Assembly: GCA_964654995.1 (NCBI GenBank)
Contig: CAZZKF010000005.1
Location: 13,199-77,198, forward strand
Length of the DNA stretch: 64,000 nucleotides
Source: CAZZKF01 sp964654995
GTDB taxonomy: Bacteria; Pseudomonadota; Alphaproteobacteria; CAZZKF01
Reading direction: 5' to 3'
Positions 19,867 to 29,117 of the stretch are shown here, in pieces; within the stretch, counting starts at the first letter, position 1; each line of letters opens with the position of its first letter. The notes beneath the pieces are model-generated. The model did not search any database and was not told the origin of the DNA. It saw nothing but the letters and a program-made list of their open reading frames with translations. The position numbers and the translations under genes were made by a program.

Positions 19867-20769
19867 ATGGATTTCACCCTGTACTGGTTCATGTTTCCGG
19901 TCTCGATCGTGGTCGCGACCGCGGCAATGCTCTCGGGCATCGGCGGCGCGGCGATGTTCACGCCGATTTTCCTGATTCTGTTTCCGCTGCTCGGCCCCGA
20001 ATACACGCTGGCCAGCCCGGTGGCAGCGATCGGCGTGGCGCTGCTGATCGAGACCTTCGGCTTCTCATCCGGTTTCGTCGGCTATTTCCGCAAGCGGCTG
20101 ATCGATTTTCGCAGCGCGTTCAAATTCATCGCCGTGGCGGTACCGGTGGCGATCATCGGGGCGCTGACCAGCCATCTCGCCAACCCCGACCTGCTCAAGG
20201 GGTCGTATGCGGCGCTGATGCTGGTGCTGGCCTATGTCATGTACCGCCATCAGCACGGGATCGAGGAAACCATGGTGGTGACCGAAGAGGCCTCGGCCGG
20301 GGCCGCCGATGCCCGGCCGCACCGCGTGATCACGGCGCGCGACGGCCAGGTCTATCGCTTTCATGTCCCGCATCACGGCCGCGGCGCCTATGTCACCGCC
20401 CTGGGCGCGTTCCTGACCGGCATGGTGTCGGTGGGCATCGGCGAAGTGATCATGCCCCAGCTTTCCAAGCGCAACCGGGTGCCCGTGCCGGTCGCCGCCG
20501 CCACCTCCGTCTTCATCGTCATCGTCACCGTGGCGTCCGCCTCGTTCACCCAGATCTCGACGCTGATCGCCGAGGGCGGGCTTCACGCGGTGCCCTGGCA
20601 TCTCGTCGCCTATGCGGTGCCCGGGGTGATTCTCGGCGGCCAGATCGGCCCGCGCCTGCAGGGCAGGATCGCCCACCGGACGATGGAGCGCGGCATCGGC
20701 ATTCTTTTCGCCTTCATCAGCCTGGCGATGTTCTGGCTGGTATTCACCCGCGCCGGCGCCGCCCATTGA
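19867..20769 (+). CDS. TauE/SafE-family sulfite or anion exporter
   Basis: Polytopic inner-membrane protein of about 300 residues from ATG 19867 (MDFTLYWFMFPVSIVV). Eight or so hydrophobic segments are arranged in two halves; the first half has the family motif AMLSGIGGAAMFTPIFLI, the second GMVSVGIGEVIMPQL. A charged cytoplasmic loop of about 60 residues (HQHGIEETMVV to HGRGAYV) separates them. The family exports sulfite, sulfoacetate or related organosulfur anions; the substrate here is not known. Starts at 19840 or further upstream are possible but add residues lacking family similarity. Confidence 0.85.
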   Translation: MDFTLYWFMFPVSIVVATAAMLSGIGGAAMFTPIFLILFPLLGPEYTLASPVAAIGVALLIETFGFSSGFVGYFRKRLIDFRSAFKFIAVAVPVAIIGALTSHLANPDLLKGSYAALMLVLAYVMYRHQHGIEETMVVTEEASAGAADARPHRVITARDGQVYRFHVPHHGRGAYVTALGAFLTGMVSVGIGEVIMPQLSKRNRVPVPVAAATSVFIVIVTVASASFTQISTLIAEGGLHAVPWHLVAYAVPGVILGGQIGPRLQGRIAHRTMERGIGILFAFISLAMFWLVFTRAGAAH

Positions 20770-20796
20770 TTGCCGCTGCAGCCGTGTCCCGCGCCG

Positions 20797-21852
20797 TCAT
20801 CCGAGATCGCGCAGCCGGGCGATGCGCAGGGATATCGCCGGATGGGTGGCGAACAGGGCGGCCGCGCGCTCGCCGAAATTGCGAAACGGATTGACGAAGA
20901 ACAGATGCTGGATGGCCCGGTTGGCGCTTGGGTCGCGCACCTCCGATCCGGCGATCTTCTCGAGCGCGCCGATCAGGCCCAGCGGATTGCGGGTGAAGCG
21001 CACGGCGGTGGCATCGGCCATGTATTCGCGCTGGCGCGAGATCGCCATCTGGACCAGCCGCGCGGCCAGCGGCGCGACGATGGCGAGGACGAGAAAGATC
21101 ACCAGCGCCACGGCGCCGCCGGCACCGCGGCTCGAGCGGCGGCGCCCATAGCTGCCGTAGATCACCGAGCGCCGCGCGATATCGGCAATCAGCACGATCA
21201 GCCCGACGAGCACGCCGACGGCGGTGGCATAAAGAATGTCGTTGTTGGCGATATGGCCCATCTCGTGGCCGACGACGCCCTGCAGCTCGCTGCGACTGAG
21301 CCGCTCGAGGAGGCCGCGGGTCACCCCGATGGTGGCGCGCTCAGGTCTGCGGCCGGCGGCAAAGGCGTTGAGCGCCGGTGTCTCGATCACCACGACGCGC
21401 GGCTTCGGCAGGCCGGCGGCGATTGCCATTTCCTCGACGACATTGTGCAGCCGCGGCTCCTCTTCCGGTGTCACCTCGCGGGCGCCGGCGAGACGCACGA
21501 CAATGCGATCGCCGAAGATCAGCGCCACCGCCGTCCAGGCCAGGCTGACCGCCAGCAGGATCGCCGCACCGTAGGCCCCGGCGCGCCCGGCCGCCCCGCC
21601 CCACAGGGCTGGCAGACCGGCGCGCCCGTAGCCCGGCTCGACGCCAGAGATGGCGACCATGCCCCAGCCGATCAGATAGCCAAGCCCGGCCCCGAAGCCG
21701 AGCAGGAGAAGGCACAGCATCACCGTGTTGCGCCGGTTGGCCCGGATGGCGGCAAAAAAATCGGTGCGGTGCAGGGTTGGCGACGGCCGTTGCCGCCTGG
21801 GCGTCCGCCTGGGCTTTGTCTTGGGGCGGGACCAGGGGCTCGGTCGGGGCAT
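20797..21852 (-). CDS. M48-family membrane metalloprotease (HtpX-like)
   Basis: Zinc metalloprotease of 351 residues with the HExxH site in VVGHEMGHIANND and the third ligand Glu in REYMADATAV. Hydrophobic segments flank the catalytic domain (about 45-65, 92-115, 200-220 and 245-270). The N-terminal 30 residues are basic and variable. It starts 9 bases after the lemA stop on the same strand, and the lemA-M48 pair is a recurrent operon in many bacteria. Probable role: membrane-protein quality control. It is not the short HtpX of the heat-shock regulon but the longer LemA-linked form. Confidence 0.9.
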   Translation of the reverse strand: MPRPSPWSRPKTKPRRTPRRQRPSPTLHRTDFFAAIRANRRNTVMLCLLLLGFGAGLGYLIGWGMVAISGVEPGYGRAGLPALWGGAAGRAGAYGAAILLAVSLAWTAVALIFGDRIVVRLAGAREVTPEEEPRLHNVVEEMAIAAGLPKPRVVVIETPALNAFAAGRRPERATIGVTRGLLERLSRSELQGVVGHEMGHIANNDILYATAVGVLVGLIVLIADIARRSVIYGSYGRRRSSRGAGGAVALVIFLVLAIVAPLAARLVQMAISRQREYMADATAVRFTRNPLGLIGALEKIAGSEVRDPSANRAIQHLFFVNPFRNFGERAAALFATHPAISLRIARLRDLG

Positions 21853-21861
21853 CGCCGGCGA

Positions 21862-22425
21862 TCAGCGCAAATCCACCGCCACCGGCTCGCGCGCCTCGTC
21901 CGGCACCTCGAAATAGCGCTCGCGATCAAAGCCAAAGGTGCCGGCGATCAGATTGGCAGGAAAGGTTTCGACCTGATTGTTCAGCGTCATGACCGAATCG
22001 TTGTAGTTCTGGCGGGCAAAGGCAATGCGGTTCTCGGTGGTCGTCAACTGCTCGGTCAAGTCGGCGACCGCCTGGTTGGCCTTGAGGTCGGGGTAGTTCT
22101 CGAACAGCGCGAACAGCCGCCCGAGAGTGGCGCCGAGCTGGGCCTCCGCCTCGATCGCGTCGGCCCGCGGCCCGCCTTGTGCGGCGACCGCCTTCTGGCG
22201 GGCCTCGACCACCTGCCGGAGCGTGTCCTGCTCATAGGACATGTAGTCCTTGACCACCTCGACGAGATTGGGAATGAGGTCGTGGCGCCGGCGCAGTTGC
22301 ACGTCGATCTGGCGCCAGGCGTTCTCCACCTGATTGCGCTTGCGCACCAGGCTGTTGTAAATGGCGATCATGGCCAACGCGATCACCGCGATCACGCCCA
22401 GGATCACCAGCGTCGTTGCGTCCAT
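21862..22425 (-). CDS. lemA: LemA family protein
   Basis: Protein of 187 residues with an N-terminal membrane span (about 6-24), outside-facing start, and a long helical cytoplasmic or periplasmic body typical of LemA: YNSLVRKRNQVENAWRQIDV, RRHDLIPNLVEVVKDY and the C-terminal YNDSVMTLNNQVETFPANLIA. The biochemical function is not established. It heads a two-gene operon with an M48 protease. Family length is about 185, so the gene is complete. Confidence 0.94.
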   Translation of the reverse strand: MDATTLVILGVIAVIALAMIAIYNSLVRKRNQVENAWRQIDVQLRRRHDLIPNLVEVVKDYMSYEQDTLRQVVEARQKAVAAQGGPRADAIEAEAQLGATLGRLFALFENYPDLKANQAVADLTEQLTTTENRIAFARQNYNDSVMTLNNQVETFPANLIAGTFGFDRERYFEVPDEAREPVAVDLR

Positions 22426-22558
22426 GTCCCCGTCCTCCCGATTGTGGCGCCGACCGCATCCCGCCGGTAGAATCCCGGCCGATCAGTTGCGATTGTGTGG
22501 GCGGTTCGGCAATCCTGCAACCGCAAATCGTCGCATCACATCGGCCGGGGAGAAAGAC

Positions 22559-22795
22559 ATGGGGCTTGAAACCACGGTGGCCATTCTGATTGCCGCCATC
22601 CTGGTCACCCTGTTCGCCAACCACAAGCACCGGCAGCCGCCGAAGCTGGGAGAGGCGCCGCTCATTCCCTACCTCGGCCTGCAATTCGTCGGCATTCTGG
22701 TGATTTTCCTGATGATCGCCCATCTCATCACCTTGCTGACCGGGCGCCCTTTTGCCGGGCGCCTGTCGGCGCTGTTTGCCGCCGCCCTGGCCTGA
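22559..22795 (+). CDS. Small two-span membrane protein, 78 residues
   Basis: ATG 22559 is preceded by GGGGAG at good spacing. The product (MGLETTVAILIAAILVTLFA) has two hydrophobic helices, about 6-23 and 42-64, joined by a basic, proline-containing loop NHKHRQPPKLGEAPLIP. No cysteine or charged catalytic residues are evident. It is divergent from lemA. It resembles short conserved hypothetical membrane proteins of alphaproteobacteria, but I cannot name a family. Confidence 0.7.
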   Translation: MGLETTVAILIAAILVTLFANHKHRQPPKLGEAPLIPYLGLQFVGILVIFLMIAHLITLLTGRPFAGRLSALFAAALA

Positions 22796-22797
22796 GC

Positions 22798-22814
22798 CGG
22801 GACAATCTGTCCCG
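22798..22814 (+). terminator. Hairpin after the 78-residue membrane protein gene
   Basis: CGGGACA-ATC-TGTCCCG is a perfect 7-base-pair stem with a 3-base loop starting 3 bases after the stop codon. No T run follows, so termination is plausible but not proven. Confidence 0.45.
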
Positions 22815-22984
22815 AACTGAAACGAAGCGCCGCAAAATCGCCTCCCGAACTGTCGGAAATCCTTACACCACTCCCGCCAGGCGCGGCCGCTTCCCGCGAA
22901 GCGTCTGAAATCCCGCGTCTTTTCGATCTGGCCCGCATTTTGCGTCAGACGTTATCGGCATCCGCCGCATTCGGGAGATGGGCC

Positions 22985-23152
22985 ATGACCGAGAGGTTGG
23001 AAGAGAACGCCGACTATCAGCGCCGACTGGCCGAACGCCTGTTCGAGGCGGAAGGCTTCGAGGAAGCGGTGATCTTTGCCCGCGAGCGCGAATGGGACGG
23101 GGTGCTCGACTGGCTGTTCGTGCTTCAGAAGGAGCGTGGCTTAAGGGTCTGA
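22985..23152 (+). CDS. Small acidic protein, 55 residues
   Basis: ATG 22985 is preceded by GGGAG. The product MTERLEENADYQRRLAERLF is helical, charged and ends in VLDWLFVLQKERGLRV. No membrane span or signal peptide. Codon use matches the neighbours and the ribosome-binding site is good, so it is probably real. Function unknown. It is convergent with pyrE. Confidence 0.6.
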   Translation: MTERLEENADYQRRLAERLFEAEGFEEAVIFAREREWDGVLDWLFVLQKERGLRV

Positions 23153-23171
23153 ATGGCCTCGTGCCCGGCGC

Positions 23172-23789
23172 TCACGAGCGGGACCGAAATTCGTCGGCGT
23201 GAAACAGGGCGTTCAGCCTCAAACCTTCGCCGGCCAGTGCCTCGGCGGCGCCTTCGCCGCGATCGACCAGGGTCAGTACCGTCCTGACCCGGCCGCCGGC
23301 CTCGCGCACCAGGCGCACGGCCTCGAGCGCCGAGCCGCCGGTGGTGGTGACATCCTCGACAATGACCACATCCTTGCCCTCGAGGGAGGCGCCGGGCGCC
23401 AGGCCTTCGATGCGCCGCCGCGTCCCGTGTTCCTTGGTCTTCTTGCGTACGAAAAAGGCCGGGATCGGGCGCGTGGATGCAAAGCTCGCCGGCGCCACCA
23501 CAGAGACGATCGGGACCGCCCCCATCTCCAGCCCGCCGATGTAATCGACCGGTTGGTCTTTCAGCGCGTCAAGAATCAGTCGGGCGATCAGGACAGCACC
23601 TTCCGGGTCCATCATGGTCGGCTTCATGTTGAAGTAGAACGTGCTGCTGCGCCCCGAGGCGAGGCGGATCTCGCCGCCTTCGCTGAATGACTTTTCGGCG
23701 ATGATCTGATGGAGGCGCGCGCGTGCCGCCGCCACATCGCCGGCAGGCATGGACAGGTCGGTTGACGGGTTTTGCACGGCGTCACTCAC
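23172..23789 (-). CDS. pyrE: Orotate phosphoribosyltransferase
   Basis: Pyrimidine biosynthesis enzyme that joins orotate to PRPP to give OMP. The PRPP-binding motif [13 protein letters not shown] is complete, and the catalytic lysine loop [17 protein letters not shown] and the substrate segment [12 protein letters not shown] are present. The start is uncertain: GTG 23789 is used here (205 residues); GTG 23831 (219) and ATG 23750 (192) are in the same frame and none has a strong ribosome-binding site. It lies 58 bases downstream of mutM on the same strand when GTG 23789 is used. Confidence 0.93.
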   Translation of the reverse strand: MSDAVQNPSTDLSMPAGDVAAARARLHQIIAEKSFSEGGEIRLASGRSSTFYFNMKPTMMDPEGAVLIARLILDALKDQPVDYIGGLEMGAVPIVSVVAPASFASTRPIPAFFVRKKTKEHGTRRRIEGLAPGASLEGKDVVIVEDVTTTGGSALEAVRLVREAGGRVRTVLTLVDRGEGAAEALAGEGLRLNALFHADEFRSRS

Positions 23790-23847
23790 AGCCCGGACTT
23801 TGTACACGGGGCGGCGGTGCGACTCAAGCACAGGCGAGGCGCCGCCA

Positions 23848-24684
23848 CTACCGCTGGCGCTGCGGACAATAGAAGGTCGAGCGCCCGCTTTGGCGGATCA
23901 TCCGGATGGCGCCTTTGCAGTCGCAGCCCGGGCAGGGCGCGCCGGCCCGGCCATAGACCGAAAAGCTGTGCTGGAAATAGCCGAGCGCGCCGTCCGCCGC
24001 AGCATAGTCGCGCAGGCTCGAGCCGCCGGCGGCGATCGCTTCCTGGAGAACCGTGCGAATCGCGGCTGCCAGTCGCTCGGCGCGCACGCCAGGGATGGTG
24101 CGGGCCTGGCGGCGCGGCGAGATGCGGGCCCGGAACAGGGCCTCGCAGGCATAGATGTTGCCGAGCCCGGCGACCACCCGCTGATCGAGCAGCACGCCCT
24201 TGATCGGCGCCCTGCGCCCGCGGCACGCCTCGGCCAGCACCTCGGCGTTGAAGGCATTGCCGAGGGGCTCCGGGCCCAGCTCGCGGAGCAAGGGGTGCGC
24301 ATCCAGCTCGCCTTCACGGGCAAGTGTCATCAACCCGAAGCGCCGGGGATCGGTGAACACGACGCGGGCCCCGTCTTCCATCGCAAAGGTCACATGATCG
24401 TGGGGGCCAGGGGCGCCCGCAGGTGCGCCCGTCGGGATCACCGTGAAGCGGCCCGACATGCCGAGGTGGGCGATCACCACCGCGTCGCCCTCGAGGCGCC
24501 AGAGCAGGTATTTGGCCCGGCGGTCGAGGCGGATGACGCGCCGCCCTTCGATGCGCGCGGCAAAATCGCCCGGCAGCGGTGTGCGCAAATCCCCGCGGCG
24601 GACCTCGACATGGCCGATGCGCCGGCCTTCGAGGGCCTGCGCCAGACCGCGCCGCACGGTTTCGACTTCTGGCAGTTCCGGCAT
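23848..24684 (-). CDS. mutM: Formamidopyrimidine-DNA glycosylase
   Basis: Base-excision repair enzyme removing oxidised purines such as 8-oxoguanine. It has 278 residues with the catalytic N-terminus [14 protein letters not shown] (Pro2, Glu3), the conserved Lys in RRAKYLLW, and [12 protein letters not shown]. The C-terminal zinc finger is unusual: CPGC (Cys251, Cys254) and Cys273 are in place, but the last ligand, normally Cys in CPxCQR, is Arg276 (CPQRQR). Cys256 in CDCK might substitute. The gene is divergent from ubiE, as in many alphaproteobacteria. Confidence 0.95.
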   Translation of the reverse strand: MPELPEVETVRRGLAQALEGRRIGHVEVRRGDLRTPLPGDFAARIEGRRVIRLDRRAKYLLWRLEGDAVVIAHLGMSGRFTVIPTGAPAGAPGPHDHVTFAMEDGARVVFTDPRRFGLMTLAREGELDAHPLLRELGPEPLGNAFNAEVLAEACRGRRAPIKGVLLDQRVVAGLGNIYACEALFRARISPRRQARTIPGVRAERLAAAIRTVLQEAIAAGGSSLRDYAAADGALGYFQHSFSVYGRAGAPCPGCDCKGAIRMIRQSGRSTFYCPQRQR

Positions 24685-24775
24685 CCGTTACAAGCCCTTG
24701 TCACTCCCTCGGGAATTGGCGCCAACCGCGCAGCCAGCGCTGGCGCCGGCCCTGTGGCTGCGCTATGTTCGCGGC

Positions 24776-25588
24776 ATGACCGCACGATACCGGGAAACCG
24801 ACGAACCGCGCACCCATTTCGGCAACAAGACCGTGCCCGAATCGCAAAAGCCGGCGCTGGTGCGCGACGTTTTTGCGCGCGTCGCCCCGCGTTATGATCT
24901 GATGAACGATCTGATGAGCGGCGGCATCCACCGGCTGTGGAAGTCGGCGCTGATCGACTGGCTCAATCCGCGCCCCGGCCAGCAGCTTCTCGACATTGCC
25001 GGCGGCACCGGCGATATCGCCATGCGGGCGCTCGACCGGGTTGACGCCGTCGCCGCCCGTCGCCGCCAGACCGAGGATGTATCGCCCCCGGCCGCCACCG
25101 ACGTTACGGTCTGCGACGCCTCGCCGGAAATGCTGCGCGAGGGGCGCCGCCGGGCGCAGCGTCGCGGGCTGGAGACGCGCATTCGCTGGCTGTGCGGCGA
25201 TGCCGAATCATTGCCGCTCGCGGATGCCAGCGTCGATGCCATTACCATTGCCTTTGGCATCCGCAATATCACCCATATCGACCGGGCACTTGAGGAGGCC
25301 TGCCGGGTGCTGCGCCATGGCGGGCATTTTCTTTGCCTCGAGTTCTCCCACGTCGCCGTCCTTGGCTTCGACAAGCTCTATGACGCCTATTCGTTCCACG
25401 TCATCCCGGCGATCGGCGGACTGGTGACCGGAAACCGCGAGGCTTACGTCTATCTGGTCGAAAGCATCCGCCGCTTTCCCGACCAGGACCTGTTCGCGGC
25501 GATGATCGAAGAGGCCGGTTTCGGCAATGTCAGCTACCGCAACCTGTCGGCCGGCATCGCCGCCATTCATTCCGGCTGGAAGCTCTAG
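24776..25588 (+). CDS. ubiE: Ubiquinone/menaquinone C-methyltransferase UbiE
   Basis: SAM-dependent methyltransferase of quinone biosynthesis. From ATG 24776 it has 270 residues; the longer open frame upstream runs through the mutM region and is not conserved. Family hallmarks: THFGNKTVPESQK, VARVAPRYDLMNDLMS-type segment FARVAPRYDLMNDLMSGG, SAM motif LLDIAGGTGDIA, and FGIRNITHIDRALEEACRVL. The end SYRNLSAGIAAIHSGWKL is typical. A short insertion (about residues 88-105, ARRRQTEDVSPPAATD) is longer than usual. It is followed after 9 bases by ubiB. Confidence 0.95.
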   Translation: MTARYRETDEPRTHFGNKTVPESQKPALVRDVFARVAPRYDLMNDLMSGGIHRLWKSALIDWLNPRPGQQLLDIAGGTGDIAMRALDRVDAVAARRRQTEDVSPPAATDVTVCDASPEMLREGRRRAQRRGLETRIRWLCGDAESLPLADASVDAITIAFGIRNITHIDRALEEACRVLRHGGHFLCLEFSHVAVLGFDKLYDAYSFHVIPAIGGLVTGNREAYVYLVESIRRFPDQDLFAAMIEEAGFGNVSYRNLSAGIAAIHSGWKL

Positions 25589-25597
25589 GGTCGGTCG

Positions 25598-27166
25598 ATG
25601 CTCAACGCCCTGCGCCACAGCTTCAGACTGATCCATGCGGCCCGGGTGCTGGCCCGCCACGATGCGCTGTTTCCCTTCGATGTGATGCGCGAACTGCCGC
25701 CGGCGCTGAAAGCCGCCCGGGTCATCGCCGGCCTGCGCCTGCCCGGCGAGCGGGAATCGGCCGAAGCGCAGGAGCCGCGGCCCGGCATCCGCCTCGCCCG
25801 CGCCCTCGAGTCGCTGGGACCCAGCTTCATCAAGCTGGGCCAGGCGCTGGCCACCCGGCCGGACGCGGTGGGAGTCGAGGTCGCCGAGGACCTGACCGAG
25901 CTGCAGGACCGGCTGGCGCCGTTTCCGGGTGATCAGGCCCGGGCCACCATCGAGGAACAGTTCGGCCAGCCGGTCGACGCCCTGTTCACGGAATTCGAGG
26001 ACACGCCGGTCGCCGCCGCCTCCATCGCCCAGGTCCATTTCGCGGTGACCACCGAGGGCCGCGAGGTCGCGGTAAAAATCCTGCGGCCCGATATCGAAGC
26101 CGCCTTCGAGCGCAATTTGGAGACCTTCTACTGGCTCGCCCAGATGATCGAACGCGCACAACCGGCGGCCCGGCGCCTGCGTCCCGTCGATGTCGTGCGC
26201 ACCTTGTCGCAGACCGTCCATCGGGAAATGGATTTGCGGCTCGAGGCGGCCGCCGCCAGCGAACTGAAGGAAAACATGGCCGGTGATTCCGGCATCATCA
26301 TCCCCACCGTCGACTGGAGCCGCACCAGCCGCCGGGTGCTGACCACGCAGCGCGTCTCCGGCATTCCGATCAGCGACCGGGCGGCGATCATCGCCGCCGG
26401 CCACGATGTCGGTGCCATCGCCACCAAGGCGGTTCAGGTGTTCCTGGTCCAGGCCCTGCGCGACGGCTTTTTCCACGCCGACATGCACCAGGGCAATTTG
26501 TTCGTCGATGAGGCCGGCAATCTGGTGGCCGTCGATTTCGGCATCATGGGCCGGCTCGACCGCGCCACCCGGCGTTATCTCGGCGAGATCCTGCTGGGCT
26601 TCCTGGAGGCCGATTATGTCAAGGTCGCGCGCATCCATTTCGAGGCCGGCTATGTGCCGCGGACCCATTCGGTGGCCGCCTTTGCCCAGGCGCTGCGCTC
26701 GATCGGCGAGCCGATCCTCGGCCGGCCGGTGCATGAAATCTCGCTCGGGCGGCTGCTTGCGCAACTGTTCCGGGTGACCGAGGATTTCGACATGAAGACC
26801 CAGCCGCAGCTCCTGCTGCTGCAAAAGACCATGGTCATGGTCGAAGGCCTCGCCAATCATCTCGACCCCAACGCCAACATGTGGGAAATCTCGCGCCCCG
26901 TCATCGAGGCCTGGGTGCGCGAAAGTCTCGGGCCCGAGGCGCGGATTCAGGCGGCGGCCGAGCGGGCGATCTCGCTGGCCGCCAAGCTGCCGGAGCTGAT
27001 CGAGCGCCTCGATGAGGCCAGCCGCGTCCTGGCCGAGGACGGGCTGAAGTTGCATCCCGACAGCCTGGAGAGACTGGCGCGGCGCCAGGCCGAGCGGCGC
27101 CGGCCGTTGACTGCGGCTTTGTGGGCGCTGGTTGCGGTGCTGGTGATTCTGCTGCTTTCCGGGTAA
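25598..27166 (+). CDS. ubiB: Ubiquinone biosynthesis protein UbiB (ABC1/ADCK atypical kinase)
   Basis: Atypical kinase-like ATPase needed for aerobic ubiquinone synthesis, 522 residues. The KxGQ region LGPSFIKLGQALATRPD (about 70-86), the Ala-rich nucleotide loop AAASIAQVHFA, the lysine in VAVKILRP, and the catalytic segment FFHADMHQGNLFV with VAVDFGIMGR are all present. Two hydrophobic C-terminal stretches (about 500-520, ALWALVAVLVILLL) anchor it to the inner membrane. It forms an operon with ubiE (9-base gap). Confidence 0.95.
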   Translation: MLNALRHSFRLIHAARVLARHDALFPFDVMRELPPALKAARVIAGLRLPGERESAEAQEPRPGIRLARALESLGPSFIKLGQALATRPDAVGVEVAEDLTELQDRLAPFPGDQARATIEEQFGQPVDALFTEFEDTPVAAASIAQVHFAVTTEGREVAVKILRPDIEAAFERNLETFYWLAQMIERAQPAARRLRPVDVVRTLSQTVHREMDLRLEAAAASELKENMAGDSGIIIPTVDWSRTSRRVLTTQRVSGIPISDRAAIIAAGHDVGAIATKAVQVFLVQALRDGFFHADMHQGNLFVDEAGNLVAVDFGIMGRLDRATRRYLGEILLGFLEADYVKVARIHFEAGYVPRTHSVAAFAQALRSIGEPILGRPVHEISLGRLLAQLFRVTEDFDMKTQPQLLLLQKTMVMVEGLANHLDPNANMWEISRPVIEAWVRESLGPEARIQAAAERAISLAAKLPELIERLDEASRVLAEDGLKLHPDSLERLARRQAERRRPLTAALWALVAVLVILLLSG

Positions 27167-27229
27167 GGGCGAGGGCCATCGTTCCAGCCCCCGTCTGTTC
27201 GCTTGCCAAACGTCGGACCAACAGCTTAT

Positions 27230-27302
27230 GTTATCTGTTATCTACATTGTTTATTCGTAAATAAAAGGATTGCCCGATCACCTCGTGGGAATGGGGCAAT
27301 CC
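27230..27302 (+). promoter_or_regulatory. AT-rich leader of coaBC with tandem heptamer and hairpin
   Basis: Two head-to-tail copies of GTTATCT (27230-27243) lie in an AT-rich stretch that ends with an inverted repeat, GGATTGCCC (27267-27275) and GGGCAATCC (27294-27302), stem of 9 and loop of 18. It sits about 26 bases before the first coaBC start. It may be a terminator of ubiB, an operator, or a leader structure; no T run follows. Confidence 0.4.
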
Positions 27303-27327
27303 ATCAACCGGATCATGGGTCGGAAAG

Positions 27328-28602
27328 GTGGGTGCGCGCGCGGTGCTGAACGGAAAAAGCGTGCTGCTGATCATCGGCGGCGGCATCGCCGCCTATAAGT
27401 GCCTGGACCTGATCCGCCGCCTGCGCGAGCGCGGTGCGGCTGTCCGCGTGGTGCTCACGCAGGCCGGGGCCCAGTTCGTGACACCGCTGTCGCTGGCCGC
27501 GCTTTCCGGCGAGCCGGTCTATCAGGACCTGTTTTCGCTCACCGACGAGGTCGAGATGGGCCACATCCGGCTGGTCCGCGAGGCCGACATCGTGGTCGTC
27601 GCCCCGGCGACCGCCGATCTGATCGCCAAGATGGCCGCCGGGCTGGCCCCCGATCTCGCCACCGCCGCGCTCTTGGCCTGCGACAAGCCGATCCTGATTG
27701 CCCCGGCGATGAATGTGCAGATGTGGCAGCATCCGGCGACCCGGCGCAATGTCGCCCAGCTTGAGGCCGACGGGATCGGCCGCATCGGGCCCGCCAGTGG
27801 CGACCTGGCGTGTGGCGAGGAAGGCGAGGGCCGGATGGCCGAGGTCGATGACATCATCGCCGCCATCGCCGAGACCCTCGCCCAGGCAGACCCGCGCGTC
27901 GAGCCGCTGCCCGGCGCGGCGCGGCCGCTGGCCGGCAAGCGCGCCCTGGTCACCGCCGGACCGACCATCGAGGCGATCGACCCGGTGCGCTATATCGCCA
28001 ACCGCTCGTCCGGCAAGCAGGGTTATGCGATTGCCGCGGCGCTTCATGCGCTGGGGGCCGAGACGATCCTGGTCTCGGGGCCGGTGGCGCTCGCCCCGCC
28101 CGAAGGCGTGCGGCTGGTGGCGGTCGAGTCGGCGGCCGAGATGGCCGCCGCCTGCGAGGCTGCCCTGCCGGTGGATATCGCCGTCTGTGCAGCCGCGGTT
28201 GCCGACTGGCGCCCCGATCCCGCGCCCGACAAGATCAAGAAGTCCCGAAGCGGGAGTGGCGCCCGGACCATGCACCTCGAGCTGGTCGAGAACCCGGACA
28301 TTCTCGCCGGGCTTGCCGGCCGCAAGAAGGGGCGTCCGGCGCTGGTCGTCGGCTTTGCCGCCGAGACCCGCGATGTGCTGGACAATGCCCGCGAAAAGCG
28401 CCGCGCCAAGGGCTGCGACTGGATCGTCGCCAACGACGTTTCGGCCAAGACCGGCGTGCTTGGCGGCGACGACAACACCGTGCATCTGATCACCGAGGAC
28501 GGGATCGACTCCTGGCCGCCGGCGAGCAAGCGCGAAGTCGCCGAGCGGCTGGCCCGGCGCATTGCCGATCATTTCCGCGGCAGCGCGCGGGGCGTCGCAT
28601 GA
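27328..28602 (+). CDS. coaBC: Bifunctional phosphopantothenoylcysteine decarboxylase/synthetase
   Basis: Makes 4'-phosphopantetheine for coenzyme A. The N-terminal CoaC flavoprotein part has [16 protein letters not shown], the catalytic PAMNVQMW region (with Asn) and the Cys loop [14 protein letters not shown]. The C-terminal CoaB part has [29 protein letters not shown] motif (starting VTAGPT) and KIKK near ADWRPD. GTG 27328 gives 424 residues; GTG 27343 is also possible and starts at MLNGKSV. The stop overlaps dut by 4 bases, so the two are translationally coupled. Confidence 0.95.
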   Translation: MGARAVLNGKSVLLIIGGGIAAYKCLDLIRRLRERGAAVRVVLTQAGAQFVTPLSLAALSGEPVYQDLFSLTDEVEMGHIRLVREADIVVVAPATADLIAKMAAGLAPDLATAALLACDKPILIAPAMNVQMWQHPATRRNVAQLEADGIGRIGPASGDLACGEEGEGRMAEVDDIIAAIAETLAQADPRVEPLPGAARPLAGKRALVTAGPTIEAIDPVRYIANRSSGKQGYAIAAALHALGAETILVSGPVALAPPEGVRLVAVESAAEMAAACEAALPVDIAVCAAAVADWRPDPAPDKIKKSRSGSGARTMHLELVENPDILAGLAGRKKGRPALVVGFAAETRDVLDNAREKRRAKGCDWIVANDVSAKTGVLGGDDNTVHLITEDGIDSWPPASKREVAERLARRIADHFRGSARGVA

Positions 28603-29117
28603 CCACCTCATCGGCGGCCCCCGATCTGTGCTCCGTCCCGGCGTCGGACGACGGCGTTTGCGTGGCGATCGTGCGACTTCCTCACGGGCAGGGCCTGCCG
28701 CTGCCGGCTTACGCCAGTGCCGGATCCGCCGGTGCTGATCTGTGCGCGGCGATCAGTGCCGATAGGCCCGCTTGCCTTGACCCCGGCGCGCGCCATCTGG
28801 TGCCGACCGGCCTTGCCATCGCGCTGCCCGAAGGCTTCGAGGCCCAGGTGCGGCCGCGCTCCGGCCTCGCCGTGCGCCACGGGATCACCGTGCTCAACAG
28901 CCCCGGCACCATCGATTCCGACTATCGCGGCGAGATCAAGGTGGTGCTGATCAATCTCGGCGATGAGCCGTTCACGCTGCGGCGTGGCCAGCGCATCGCG
29001 CAACTGGTGATCGCCCCGGTGGCCCGCGCCGAATGGCGGCTGGCTGATCGGCTTCCGGACAGCGCGCGGGGCGCTGGCGGCTTCGGTTCGACCGGTCTGG
29101 ATCCGTCCGGTGAGTGA
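28599..29117 (+). CDS. dut: Deoxyuridine triphosphatase
   Basis: Trimeric dUTPase that hydrolyses dUTP to dUMP and keeps uracil out of DNA. All five motifs are seen in order: [35 protein letters not shown] and GAGGFGSTG. The 172 residues exceed the usual 150 because of about 20 extra N-terminal residues ([19 protein letters not shown]). Its start overlaps coaBC by 4 bases and its stop overlaps the next regulator gene by 8 bases. Confidence 0.96.
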   Translation: MTTSSAAPDLCSVPASDDGVCVAIVRLPHGQGLPLPAYASAGSAGADLCAAISADRPACLDPGARHLVPTGLAIALPEGFEAQVRPRSGLAVRHGITVLNSPGTIDSDYRGEIKVVLINLGDEPFTLRRGQRIAQLVIAPVARAEWRLADRLPDSARGAGGFGSTGLDPSGE

